A stretch of DNA of 64,000 nucleotides from Helianthus annuus (GCF_002127325.2 NC_035439.2:137703901-137767900); one strand, 5' to 3'. Positions 1 through 10,535 are shown, numbered from the stretch's first letter. Numbers and translations are program-made. The notes: generated from the letters alone by a model not told the origin.

Positions 1-142
1 TAATAAATAAAAATGTATAATTTTTATTCGAATTTCGAATCGAATTCGAATTCTTTTAATCGAAACGAATTCTTGATAATCGAATCGAATTTAAACGAAT
101 TTCGAATTTTTCAAATTCGAAACGAATTCTGAACACCCCTAG
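1..142. mobile_element. hAT-like repeat, right end only
   Basis: This AT-rich stretch repeats variants of the word cgaattcgaat and stops at gaacacccctag. That terminus matches the end of the hAT-like element at 48769-49362, which closes with tgaacacccc ta. The left end lies outside the window, so length and target duplication cannot be checked. The family assignment rests on the terminus alone. Confidence 0.4.
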
Positions 143-286
143 TTAAACTTAAACGGGTTGAAGGGCTGACCTATTTAATTCAACAGATAAACTCAAACAC
201 AACTTGTTTAATTAAAGATGTCATCACACTATATGTATCAAACAAATTAGATATGAAAGCACAAAACATGATTAGTTCCATATGAA

Positions 287-1595
287 CAGTGGCGGAGCCA
301 CACTTTGAACAATGGTGTCGTCCGACACCATTGAATTTTGTGTAGCAAATACAACGTATAATAGGAAAAATTAGAGCGACACCATTGTTTTTTTACGAGC
401 GACACCATTGTCTTTTTACAAACAACACCATTGTTTTGTTTTCTTCTAAAAGAATTAGATAATAAACAAATTTATAGTTCGTCTTTTTACAAACAACACC
501 ATTGTTTTGTTTTCTTCTAAAAGAATTAGATAATAAACAAATTTATAGTTCAAAAATTAAGATCAGTTACTTGAATTTGATTAGTATACTTTAAATCATT
601 AGGTGTCGATGCTTAATTTTTTTTTCTAATCTATTAAGCATTATTGGCCCATGTCTAATTGGTTTTGTTTCAATTGTTTAACCTAACCAGAACCAGATGT
701 TTTATGATCATCTGAATGATGCTTGCACTTGTTTGTTATAATGAAAAAGGGTTTATTTTTTTTATTATTTTTTTTTTTTGCAAGTTGTCGTTCTACACTA
801 TAACAATTCAAAACGTGAATAGTAATAAATTTATGTTTGGTCATTTAATAGTTTAATTCATAATTATAAGGCTATAATATTATGGTCTTTTTTTATAATT
901 AATTTACGTTTCAAACCTGAATATTAATAAAGTTATCAAACAACCTCTATACTATAATAATTTTTTGATAAACGATTTACATATACCCTTGAACTTTAAT
1001 AGATTTACCATAGGTAAGTTTAATAATAATTATATTTTTTAAAAGCGATTTATGTTTCGACCCCCAAACTTTAATAGAGTCATCATCATACGGTCCTTAA
1101 AGTTTAATAAAGTGAATAAACTTATTTTTTTTTCTTTTTTAACAAATATCTGTTCTTTTATCCTTTTTATAGGTTTAGTTCTTTTTTGTGTTGATTGCTT
1201 AATTTTACGGTCATGAAATATATACATCCTCGCCATCAACCTCTACGACCTCGTCGCGAAGCGTGGGCTCCAATCTTCACCATCAACCTCCTACGACCCG
1301 CCGCGAAGCGAATGCTCGAATACTAGTTGAAAACATTATGAATTATTTACAAAACATGAAAAATGCGTACAAAGCAATTATTAAATGAATTTTTTATATA
1401 TTTCAAATGACTTTGTAATTTTATTATGTGTTTTTATTCATTAAAAATAATACTTTTACTGTGATATTTGCTTTTATTATGTGATTCGACCCGACTTTAT
1501 CCGAACCGATCCAAAAAGTACGACTCTGGGTTACTATAAATCGAGATATCCATAAAAAATGACACCATAAGAAAAAGTTTCTGGCTCCGCCACTG
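287..1595. mobile_element. Non-autonomous TIR DNA transposon upstream of the PLP-transferase gene
   Basis: The element is bounded by a perfect 14-bp terminal inverted repeat, CAGTGGCGGAGCCA at 287-300 and its reverse complement at 1582-1595. Inside is AT-rich DNA without a transposase frame, a 71-bp tandem duplication (410-551), and two GC-rich direct repeats around 1227-1310 built on tacgacc and cgcgaagcg. Flanks catatgaa and aagaatat do not form a clear target duplication, so either it has decayed or one end is shifted. The termini resemble those of the shorter element at 55578-55743, which has an 8-bp duplication, so hAT is the most likely superfamily. Its right end is 339 bp from the start codon of the next gene. 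Confidence 0.6.
410..551. repeat. Exact 71-bp tandem duplication
   Basis: Units 410-480 and 481-551 are identical by eye, each starting gtctttttacaaacaacacc. The duplication lies inside the TIR element and looks recent relative to the diverged ends around it. Confidence 0.85.
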
Positions 1596-1934
1596 AAGAA
1601 TATATTTTGTTTGCTTTCTTCACACACATTGGAGCATATATTGAATATCCATTATGGTACTATGTATGTAAATATGTGCATTCTTTTCTTCTTTACAAAG
1701 CAAAGCTCTTTCCTCCATTATTCTAGATTCTGAAATTTAAATCATAGTGTTTTATTCCATAACTAGTTCATTGCTTTTGCTTTATTTCAATCCAAAGTTT
1801 CTAATTAAACCCTTTGTTTGTGGGAATTTAAAGTGTTAAACACAACAAACAAGAACACACAAACCCTTTTCTTCTTCTTCTTCTTCTTCTTCCATTTCTA
1901 CATCATCTTTTGTTCGAATCTTTAACAAAGATTC
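1596..1934 (+). promoter_or_regulatory. Upstream region and 5' UTR of the PLP-transferase gene
   Basis: This 339-bp AT-rich stretch separates the TIR element from the ATG at 1935. It ends with a pyrimidine-rich CTT microsatellite at about 1868-1893, a common feature of plant 5' UTRs. No confident TATA box was picked out. The whole proximal promoter must lie here or inside the transposon. Confidence 0.4.
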
Positions 1935-3706
1935 ATGCGTATTTCACTTCGATACGCTTGTTTAATCTGTCACAAGAAAAGCAGAAGGAAACATGGGCCC
2001 GATCGATCCACAGACGAGATCAAAACGAACCCAAAGCTGCAGGAAATTAAGCTCAAAACCGCTCTTCAACAAGCATCCGAATACGGGTCACTTGCTAAAC
2101 CACAAAATATGGATGTTTCAGACACCATTGACATGGAAGACAATGGTAGTGTACAAAGATCAAGATCACTAGCAAGACTAGAAGCTCAAAAGGAGTTTCT
2201 TAAAGCAACTTCTTTAGCTGCAGATACAACGTTCGAAACTGAGGACTCGATCGATGATCTTGATCAAGCGTTTAGTAAGTTTCTAACCATGTATCCGAAA
2301 TACAAATCGTCCGAAAAGATTGACCAGTTGAGAGTTGATGAGTATGCTCACTTGGCTGACAATGATTCCAAGGTTTGTCTAGATTATTGTGGATTCGGTT
2401 TGTTTTCATTTTTTCAAGTCGTTCATTACTGCGAATCATGTTCGTTTAGTTTATCCGAGATAAATACGAATTTGAGCAATTACGCGCTCTATGGCGGCAT
2501 GGAACAAGGTACCGCGGAACACGATATAAAAACTAGGATCATGGATTACTTAAACATCCCGGAAAACGAATATGGTATCGTGTTAACTGCTAGTCGCGGT
2601 TCAGCTTTCAAACTTCTAGCTGAATCGTACCCGTTTAACGTTAGCAAAACCCTTCTTACCATGTTTGATCACGAGAGCCAGTCGGTAAACTGGATGGCTC
2701 AGAGAGCTAAACAGAAAGGCGCTAAGGTCCATACCGCGTGGTTCAAATGGCCGACGCTGAAACCGTGTTCGACCCATTTAAGGAAACAAATCCTACACAA
2801 GAAAAGAAGGAAGAAAGATTCATCGAAAGGTCTTTTCGTGTTTCCGGTTCAGTCGAGGGTTACCGGAGCTAAGTATTCGTATCAATGGATGTCATTCGCG
2901 CAACAGAACAATTGGCATGTATTGCTTGATGCGGGTGCATTGGGCCCGTTAGACATGGATTCACTCGGGTTATCTCTGTTTCGACCCGATTTCATCATCA
3001 CGTCGTTTTACAGAGTTTTCGGGTTTGACCCGACTGGATTCGGATGCCTTCTCATCAAAAAATCCGTGATTAAACTCCTACGGACCCAACCCGGTCATAC
3101 TAGTTCCGGTATAGTGAAGATCAACCCATTGTTTCCGTCGAATTTAAGCGATTCAATGGGCCAATTCCCTCAATTTTTCGTGAGCCGAAATGTCGAAGCA
3201 ACCGGAAAGGATGAAGTAACACCGGAAACCGATACACGAAACCAGTTACCGGTTTTTTCCGGTGTACTCACTCCTTCTCTAATGAAGGATGTATACGAAA
3301 CCGATATGGAATATGGTGGTAGCCCTGATCATGAAGAAACCGGAATCTTCTCTGTGATGAAAAGTCCGATTTTAAACGAAGATCAATCGCCTCCTGACTC
3401 GATGTGGATCGATTTAGGGAACAGTCCATTAGGATCTCAATCGGTAAACTTCAAATCGCCTTTACCACCACCCGTTTGGTTTACTCGCAAGAAAAACAAC
3501 GAAGAATTCGATCCAAAGCCTCATGAAAGCTACAATGTAACAAAAACTCAAGAACACAGTCCGGAAATACAAGAAGAATCTGTAACCGAAAGCTCTGCTA
3601 TACGAAGAGAAACAGAAGGTGACTATAGGTTACTTGGAAGAAGGGCTGCGTTCAATTTCGACGTGGAAGATGATAATATCAGCGACGAAGAGTCGGATAG
3701 AAGGGA
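1935..3706 (+). pseudogene. PLP-dependent transferase-fold protein (MoCo sulfurase-like family), 5' part, cut by a Copia insertion
   Basis: The frame opens at ATG 1935 and gives 590 native codons before the retrotransposon at 3707, then 13 codons read from the LTR to a stop at 3744-3746. It resembles the plant-specific branch of the ABA3/NifS-like aminotransferase class V superfamily (Arabidopsis At4g37100-like proteins). A basic N-terminus with KKSRRK is followed by the SRSLARLEAQ block, then the PLP fold from about residue 145 (VCLDYCGFGLFS, LLDAGALGP, SFYRVFGFDPTGFG). At residue 360 (codon AGA, 3012-3014) an arginine stands where ABA3-type sulfurases have the PLP-binding lysine. The missing C-terminal block is found downstream at 10536-11070, and the two parts are in one frame if the insertion and one AGGGA copy are removed (769 codons with stop). 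The biochemical role of this branch is not established. The call is a recently disrupted allele. Confidence 0.88.
3702..3706. other. Target-site duplication AGGGA, left copy
   Basis: AGGGA immediately precedes the 5' LTR and is repeated exactly at 10531-10535 after the 3' LTR. This is the 5-bp duplication expected of LTR-retrotransposon integrase. Confidence 0.95.
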
Positions 3707-3865
3707 TGTAAGATTAAATATATTATGTTTAATATTTAATCTATAGCCATCTTAATCATTTACATTATAGAGATCAAAATATATTAGAACCTATTATTAA
3801 TTAGTTGGTAATTGTTGATGGACCATATTACCCTTAGTAACTAATTAGGTTTCCTCCTGGGTGCT

Positions 3866-3872
3866 TATATAA
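3866..3872 (+). promoter_or_regulatory. TATA box of the Copia-1 LTR
   Basis: The heptamer tatataa sits about 160 nt upstream of the LTR-encoded ATG at 4033, a plausible distance for a short 5' UTR. The same copy exists in the 3' LTR and could drive outward transcription toward 10536. Confidence 0.55.
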
Positions 3873-4032
3873 GGAGAGTTATGTGGAGGTTTAAGGGTTA
3901 CTCAGTTTTCACAATTCACACCCCATTAGATCATAACATCATTAGTTTCGGCCTCCTCTCCAAAGCCGATATCCCTTTTCGGTTTTCTTAGCACCATCAT
4001 CAGTTAGCACCCTAAGGAGGAACCAAATCAAG

Positions 4033-4090
4033 ATGACAGGCATGTCGAACTCTCTCACAGGATTCTCCTCTGCACTATCTGCTGTGACAG
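4033..4090 (+). CDS. Proposed LTR-encoded first coding exon of Copia-1 gag
   Basis: ATG at 4033 inside the 5' LTR opens 58 nt (19 codons plus G) ending at the donor acag|gtatg (GT at 4091). Joining it to the acceptor ctatcag at 5694 continues in frame into gag (GCA codon split as G+CA). Without splicing, this frame ends at TGA 4129-4131 after 32 codons. The gag-pol frame itself has no upstream ATG: a stop lies at 5658-5660 and the first internal methionine is already inside the gag core. Splicing is inferred from sequence only. Confidence 0.65.
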
Positions 4091-4140
4091 GTATGATTAT
4101 ATTGTTTTCCTTTATGCATAAACAGAACTGAACCAACATG

Positions 4141-4152
4141 TGGTATCAGAGC
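4141..4152 (+). other. Copia-1 primer-binding site (tRNA-iMet)
   Basis: TGGTATCAGAGC lies two bases after the LTR end. It is the standard complement of the 3' end of initiator tRNA-Met in plant LTR retrotransposons. Confidence 0.95.
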
Positions 4153-4656
4153 ATATGTTGATTAGTCAGTTCTGTTTTCGTATCCATAATTCTGGGATTG
4201 AAACTTGGAAAACGGAATTTTTTGAAACCGTATGAACTTGACAGCCGGTTTCGAGTCATAAGAATCGACTCGAAATCATGATTTTCGATGAAAGGATTAA
4301 TTGTTTGTTCACCGAATTAACTGGATCATGTTTTAACCGAAATCTGTTTAGTAAAATTATTAAAAATTCAGGTTTCGGGTTCCAGAATTTTATTTTTTAT
4401 GATTAGGGTTCATCATGTTTATGTGAAAATTCGAATATTCTGTTATGTTTTGGAATATGATTTGGATTATTAAGTGTTTTTTCCTGATTTTGATCTAATT
4501 TTATCCTCTAAATTTTTTAGAAAACTGTTAAAAGATAAAGAGATTGAAATTTCGAAATCAGTTAACAGAATTAGATCAGCTTAAACAGGAAAGGATATCT
4601 TTTAATCCCTTAGATTTCGAATTTTCGGTTATGATATCACAATTACAGCTGTTAAC

Positions 4657-5028
4657 GAGGTTGCTACTCGCAACCATGAGGTTGCTACTCGCAACCACGA
4701 GGTTGCTACTCGAGACCACGAGGTTGCTACTCGCAACCATAACGTCATTAGTCGAGACCATGAGGTTGCTACTCGCAACCATAACGTCATGACTCGCAAC
4801 CATGAGGTTGCTACTCGCAACCATAACGTCATTAGTCGCAATCATGAGGTTGCTACTCGCAACCAGAATGTCATCACTCGCAACCATGAGGTTACGACTC
4901 GCAACCATAACGTGATTAGTCGAAACCGTAGTTGCGACTCGCAACCATAACGTGACTAGTCGAAACCGTAGTTGCGACTCGCAACCATAACGTCATTAGT
5001 CGAAACCGTGGTTGCGACTCGCAATCTC
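4657..5028 (+). repeat. Array of about 18 units of 19-21 bp in the Copia-1 leader
   Basis: Units alternate between gaggttgctactcgcaaccat and aacgtcattagtcg-type variants, nearly all 21 bp long. The first type is a small hairpin (ggttgc, loop tactc, gcaacc). The last units shorten to 19 bp with gttgcgactcgcaac. The array sits between PBS and gag. It makes long but meaningless open frames on the minus strand because 21 is a multiple of three. Confidence 0.9.
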
Positions 5029-5070
5029 ATCATTTTAAGCTGTTTGAATGTGAACTAAAGAAAAATTTTT

Positions 5071-5160
5071 TCGGGGCCCCGCCCCGAACCCCGGGCGGGG
5101 GCACGCTGTCCCCCGCAACCCCCAGCGAACTCACCGCAGAGTTCGATCCGCGCTAACGGG
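5071..5160 (+). other. GC-rich hairpin block in the Copia-1 leader
   Basis: In an otherwise AT-rich leader this block carries cggggccccg, ccccgggcgggg and gggggcacgctgtccccc, each able to fold. Position between PBS and gag would suit an RNA packaging or dimerisation element, but no function is shown. Confidence 0.55.
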
Positions 5161-5272
5161 TGGTTTGCTATTAAATGAATGGTTTTGTAATTTACTTAGT
5201 TAATTAATCAGAATCAGATAATGTTTTACAAAACCAGAAATAGCTTAACTTGAATGAGCTTTTGATATATCA

Positions 5273-5512
5273 TTTCTGGCCAAAGCTGACTTGATACATC
5301 TACTTATCATTCAAGTATTACGAAAGCTATGCTAAGTGTGCATCATAAGCATGAATGTTTTAATATCTGGCCAAAGCTGATTTAATTCTTTCATAGATGG
5401 CATACTTAGCAAGTGCATAACTAAAGTGATTGTTTCAATTTCTGGCCAAAGCTGATTTGTTACAACCACTTTGCACATATGCTTAAATGATTACACTTCT
5501 GGCCAAAGCTGT
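5273..5512 (+). repeat. Four dispersed copies of tctggccaaagctg in the Copia-1 leader
   Basis: Copies are at about 5274-5289, 5366-5380, 5440-5454 and 5498-5512, spaced 58-92 bp apart, with related AT-rich sequence between them. They look like a decayed longer tandem repeat or repeated RNA-binding motif upstream of the splice acceptor. Confidence 0.7.
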
Positions 5513-5694
5513 TTTGTTTTCGTTTAAGTAGAATTTTTAGTTAAGTCTATTATTTTGATGTTAGTAATAGACATTATCACAGCTTCATTATGTAAAATGA
5601 TCATTATTTTGCCTGCCTTAGTTTAACGTGCCCATAGATCACATTAGTTTTCTTCCTTAGTATCATAACTTGCTCATCTTATTTCCACTATCAG

Positions 5695-8600
5695 CACCCA
5701 ACTGCGGGATTCCACCTTTAACTGGTGATAACTTTGCTGCATGGAAGGATGCTCTCATGCTTACTCTCGGATTGCTTGATTTCGATTATGCTCTAAGAGA
5801 GAAAAAGCCAGCGGACCTTACCACTCAAAGCACTGCTGCTGAGCAGTTAACTCATGAAAAGTGGACTAGGTGTAACCGCATGTCTCTCATGTTTATGAAG
5901 CAATCCATAAGCAATGCAATCAGGGGAGCTATTCCTGATTCTGAAGATGCTAAAACCTACTTGGAACATGTGGAGGCTCAGTTCAAAGGGACGTCTAAGG
6001 CGCACGCTAGTACTCTTATTCTCAAGCTTGTGACAACTAAGTATGATGGGAGGAGCGGCATTCGCGAGCACATCATGATGATGAACGACATGGCCAATAA
6101 GCTGAAGGGGCTGGAAATGGAAATCAGTGATGGTTTCCTTGTTCATTTCATCATTACTTCGCTTCCTTCTTCTTTTGAAGCATTCAAGATCAACTACAAC
6201 ACTCAGAAGGAAAAATGGACGATGAGTGAGCTGGTCGCCATGTGCGTACAGGAGGAGGAGCGTATGAGGATGGATCGCCATACTGATGTTGCCAATTTCA
6301 CTACCTCCAATCCTAAGAAAAGGAAGCACAATTATCAGAGGAAGGATGCTTCTAAAGTCCATAAGTCTAATCCTAACACTAATGCAAGTGCACCTTCCAG
6401 CTCTAAGAACTCCTTAGGCAGTATCCGCTGCAAGTTCTGTAAAAAGACAGGACACATGCAGAAGGAATGCCCTGACTTTAAGGAGTGGCTGGCTAAGAAA
6501 GGTAACGATTATTTTATGATACTTGAGTCCTATAATTTAAGTGTTCCTGCTAATTCTTGGTGGTTTGATTCTGGTTCTATGGTTCATGTTACCAATTCTA
6601 CTCAGGGATTCCTTTCAATCCGGAAGCTGGAAAGAAACCAAAGAACGCTTAAGGTTGGGGATGATCGAGAATTAGAAGTGAAGGCCATTGGAACATTACA
6701 ATTAGTTATGAAAACTGGTTTATGTATTAAACTTTATGATACCTTATATGTTCCTGAGGTAACTCGGAACCTTGTATCAGGACCAAAGTTAGACATGGAC
6801 GGTTTTATTGTTTCCCATGGTCATCGCCAACTCTCTATCCATTATGATTCTGTTCTTTATGGTACTGGTGTTCTGGATGGAGGTCTCTATAGATTAGAAC
6901 TAGATGATGGCTTTTCCAAATCTTTGTTGTCATATAACATTAATGAATCACTCACAAAGATGGAAGAGAAACGAGACTTAGAGACTTCATCCATGTTGTG
7001 GCATCAGCGTTTAGGCCACATTTCAAAAGAGCGATTAAATCGTCTCGTAAAGGATGAAGTCTTACCTCCTCTCGATTTCTCTGACTTTGGAACATGTGTC
7101 AAATGTCTTAAAGGTAAAATGACATTAGCGAATAAGAAAGGTGCCACTAGGAGTTCTAATTTATTAGAACTCATTCACACTGACATTAGTGGTCCCTACC
7201 AAATCGCTGGCATAACAGGACATACTTCATTTATCACTTTTATTGATGATTATTCTCGTTACATGTACTTGTATCTTATTAAGGAGAAATCTGAATCTCT
7301 AACAACTTTTAAAGATTATAAGGCTGAAGTTGAAAAGCAATTAGATCGTCAGATTAAAGTTGTGAGATCAGATAGAGGCGGTGAGTATTATGGAAGACAT
7401 ACTGATGTGGGTCAAGCTCCTGGTCCATTTTATGAGTTTTGTAAGGGCCAGGGGATTGTAAACCAATACACCATGCCTGGTACACCTCAGCAGAACGGTG
7501 TCGCTGAAAGAAGAAACCGTACCCTTATGAACATGGTGCGTAGTATGTTAGCCAACACTAACTTACCATTATTCCTCTGGACTGAAGCGTTAAAAGCAGC
7601 TGTTCATATACTCAATAGAGTTCCTTCTAAGTCTGTCCCTAAAACTCCTTATGAACTTTGGACAGGAAGGAAACCGAGTCTTAAATATATGAAAGTATGG
7701 GGCTGCATTGCTGAAGCAAAACTTTACAATCCTTTCCTAAGGAAACTTGACCCTAAGACAGTTACCTGTTTCTTTATCGGGTATCCTGAGAACTCTAAGG
7801 GTTATCGTTTCTATTGTCCTTCCCATGTCACCCGTATTGTTGAAACCAAGCGTGCCGCGTTCCTGGAGAATTTCAAGGTCAGTGGGAGCAGTACCAACCC
7901 TTACGAAGAATTGCAAGAAGTACAAGACGCGGGGGGGAGAGACTCGTCGCTTACCATTACTCCGATTACTCCTCTTGTACCCAATGCAACTATTGTTCCT
8001 GAAGCTACTGCACCAACTCCAAATTCACCTCTACAATCAGAACCCATTATACCTCATGACGAAGGCACATCAAACGCTCAAAACCAAGACAACGCTGAAC
8101 CCGATAATCCACTCAGGAGGTCATCCAGGCAAAGAAGGCCTCCTAATTGGGATGATTATGTTACCTACCTGACTGAAATGGATCCCGGAAAGCTCAATGA
8201 TCCTATCTCTTACAATGAAGCCATTAGCAGTGATCAGTCTTCTGAATGGAATAAAGCAATGATTGATGAGCTTGATTCCATGAAGAAAAATGACGTTTGG
8301 GATTTGGTAGAATTACCCAACGGAGTCAAACCCGTAGGATGCAAATGGGTGTTCAAAACAAAACTGGATCCGAATGGGAACGTTGAACGCTACAAAGCGA
8401 GATTGGTTGCAAAGGGCTACACTCAGAAAGAGGGAATTGATTATCAAGAGACGTTTTCACCTGTCTCTCGTAAAGATTCATTAAGGATCGTCATGGCCCT
8501 AGTAGCTCATTTTGATTTAGAGCTGCATCAGATGGACGTTAAAACTGCTTTCCTTAACGGAGATTTGGACGAAGATGTTTACATGAAGCAACCTGAAGGC

Positions 8601-9773
8601 TTTGAGCCTGAAGGTCAGGAGCATCTAGTCTGTAAGCTGAAGAAATCCATTTACGGGTTAAAACAAGCATCACGTCAGTGGTACCTCAAGTTTGATGAAG
8701 TCATGAAGAAGCAAGGTTTTATGAAGAATCAAGTGGATCAATGCACCTACCTCAAGATGAGTGGGAGCAACTTTACTATACTTGTCCTTTACGTTGACGA
8801 CATTCTATTGGCAAGTAATAGTTTAGACATGTTGCATGAGTCGAAGCGGTTACTCTCGCATAACTTCGACATGAAGGATCTCGGAGATGCATCTTACGTC
8901 ATTGGCATCGAAATTCACCGAGATAGAAACAAAGGGATCTTAGGATTGTCCCAAAGGGCCTACATAGATCGTGTCCTTACACGATACAACATGCAACAGT
9001 GCAAACCCTCCATCGCTCCAGTAGTTAAGGGAGATGTTTTCGGTTCGTTTCAGTGTCCGACAACAGAGGTTGAGAAGGAGCAAATGAGCCAGATACCTTA
9101 TGCATCAGTAGTCGGGAGCTTGATGTATGCTCAAGTCTGTACTCGTCCAGATATCGCTTATATTGCTGGAATGCTAGGCCGTTATCAGACTAATCCTGGT
9201 CTAGATCATTGGAAAGCAGCTAAGAAGGTACTTCGATATCTGCAAGGGACGAAAGACTATAAGCTGACTTATAGAAGAAGTGATCATTTAGAAGTGGTGG
9301 GCTATTCTGATTCTGACTTTGCCAAATGCAAAGATGACAAGAAATCCACTTCGGGCTATATCTTTATGTTAGCAGGCGGCCCTATCTCTTGGAAGAGTCA
9401 TAAACAACAGTTGACCACAACTTCCACAATGATGGCAGAGTACATTGCTGTCTATAACGCAACCTGTCATGGAATGTTGATTAGAAATCTGGTCACTGGA
9501 CTCAAAATCGTTAATTCCATTTCTAGACCATTGAAGCTTTACTGTGATAATTCAGCTGCCGTTAGTTTCTCGAACAGTAACAGTTCGACTGGAGCTGGTT
9601 TATATCTCGATACGAAATATCTGTTTGTACGTGAACGTGTTGAGGAAAATAATCTTTGTATCGAGTATATTAGTACTAAGGATATGCTTGCGGATCCGAT
9701 GACTAAAGGTCTCCCTCCTAAGGTTTATGAAGAACATGTTCGGAATATGGGATTATGTAAAGACCTTATTTGA
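5695..9773 (+). CDS. Copia-1 gag-pol polyprotein (main exon)
   Basis: One uninterrupted frame of about 1,360 codons ends at TGA 9771-9773. In order it shows a gag core, a CCHC zinc knuckle ([14 protein letters not shown], about residue 255), an aspartic protease active site (FDSGS, about residue 300), an integrase with [15 protein letters not shown] and [10 protein letters not shown] for the D-D-E triad, a reverse transcriptase with YVDDILL, and an RNase H ending in CDNSAAV and the usual K-Y-x-x-R-E helix. The gag-protease-integrase-RT-RH order defines Ty1/copia. There is no ATG at the 5' end of this exon. Translation most likely starts in the LTR exon at 4033 after splicing. The intact frame with identical LTRs makes this a candidate autonomous element. 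Confidence 0.95.
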
Positions 9774-10087
9774 GCATATTGTACTAGCTTATGTTTTATG
9801 TTTAATGAAATTTCCTCAAGTTTGATTTTGTATGTCTATTAGAATATGTTCAACCGGTATAATGGGATATAGACAAATAAAAGTTACAAATCAAACAAAG
9901 GGCTTACGCGTATTTTGATCATAACGACTAGGTTTTAAATTAAGGCTATAGTATGATTAATGGGGGTCCTGAGTCGCATAATGATTCAACGGCTGTATTT
10001 CTCTGCTATAGTACTTGTTTAAGGCTAAAATGAGTGTTAACTCCTGATCAGGCTTAGCTAATACTCATAGTAAATGATTACTCGGCT
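9774..10087 (+). other. Copia-1 3' non-coding region
   Basis: AT-rich sequence between the gag-pol stop and the polypurine tract. No frame or repeat of note is visible. Confidence 0.7.
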
Positions 10088-10098
10088 AAGTGGGAGAA
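10088..10098 (+). other. Copia-1 polypurine tract
   Basis: aagtgggagaa directly abuts the 3' LTR, the position expected for the plus-strand primer. Confidence 0.85.
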
Positions 10099-10530
10099 TG
10101 TAAGATTAAATATATTATGTTTAATATTTAATCTATAGCCATCTTAATCATTTACATTATAGAGATCAAAATATATTAGAACCTATTATTAATTAGTTGG
10201 TAATTGTTGATGGACCATATTACCCTTAGTAACTAATTAGGTTTCCTCCTGGGTGCTTATATAAGGAGAGTTATGTGGAGGTTTAAGGGTTACTCAGTTT
10301 TCACAATTCACACCCCATTAGATCATAACATCATTAGTTTCGGCCTCCTCTCCAAAGCCGATATCCCTTTTCGGTTTTCTTAGCACCATCATCAGTTAGC
10401 ACCCTAAGGAGGAACCAAATCAAGATGACAGGCATGTCGAACTCTCTCACAGGATTCTCCTCTGCACTATCTGCTGTGACAGGTATGATTATATTGTTTT
10501 CCTTTATGCATAAACAGAACTGAACCAACA
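10099..10530 (+). repeat. Copia-1 3' LTR
   Basis: 432 bp, TGTAAG to CCAACA, with no difference from the 5' LTR seen in a base-by-base reading. It is followed by the AGGGA duplication at 10531-10535. Confidence 0.96.
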
Positions 10531-10535
10531 AGGGA

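Larger units (their letters stand above)
3707..4138 (+). repeat. Copia-1 5' LTR
   Basis: The 432-bp LTR matches 10099-10530 at every base I compared. A TATA box, tatataa, is at 3866-3872. The LTR also carries an ATG (4033) and a splice donor (4091) used in the proposed gag leader exon. Confidence 0.96.
4091..5694 (+). other. Proposed 1.6-kb leader intron of Copia-1 (contains PBS and repeat array)
   Basis: Donor gtatg at 4091 and acceptor ttatttccactatcag ending 5694 flank 1604 nt that include the end of the LTR, the primer-binding site and a repeat array. A competing acceptor, ttcttccttag at 5660, would lead into an immediate in-frame stop, so only the 5694 site gives a coding product. Genomic RNA must stay unspliced to keep the PBS, so splicing would separate translation from replication templates. 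Confidence 0.6.
3707..10530 (+). mobile_element. Complete, very young Ty1/copia LTR retrotransposon (Copia-1)
   Basis: The 6.8-kb element has two 432-bp LTRs that I read as identical, a tRNA-Met primer-binding site, one long gag-pol frame, a purine tract before the 3' LTR and a perfect AGGGA target duplication. LTRs start TGTAAGATT and end GAACCAACA. Domain order is gag, CCHC knuckle, protease, integrase, reverse transcriptase, RNase H, which defines Copia. Nothing in the coding frame is visibly broken. Identical LTRs mean integration too recent for substitutions to accumulate, so it may be polymorphic between individuals. It lies in the same orientation as the gene it interrupts. Confidence 0.96.

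Noticed and set aside
4576..4944. Open frames of 70-122 codons on the minus strand and 82 on the plus strand over the Copia-1 array.
   Set aside because: They arise from the 21-bp period being a multiple of three. The peptides are repeated MVAS..NL units with no domain or start context.
4657..5028. CRISPR-like regular repeat array.
   Set aside because: Units are contiguous without unique spacers, and it lies in a plant retrotransposon leader.
5847..6362. 171-codon antisense frame within Copia-1 gag.
   Set aside because: It is a shadow of the gag frame, with no recognisable domain.
3702..10535. A long intron hosting the Copia element rather than a disrupted exon.
   Set aside because: The break is exactly at the LTR ends with a 5-bp duplication inside codons, and no splice sites flank the element at the required positions.
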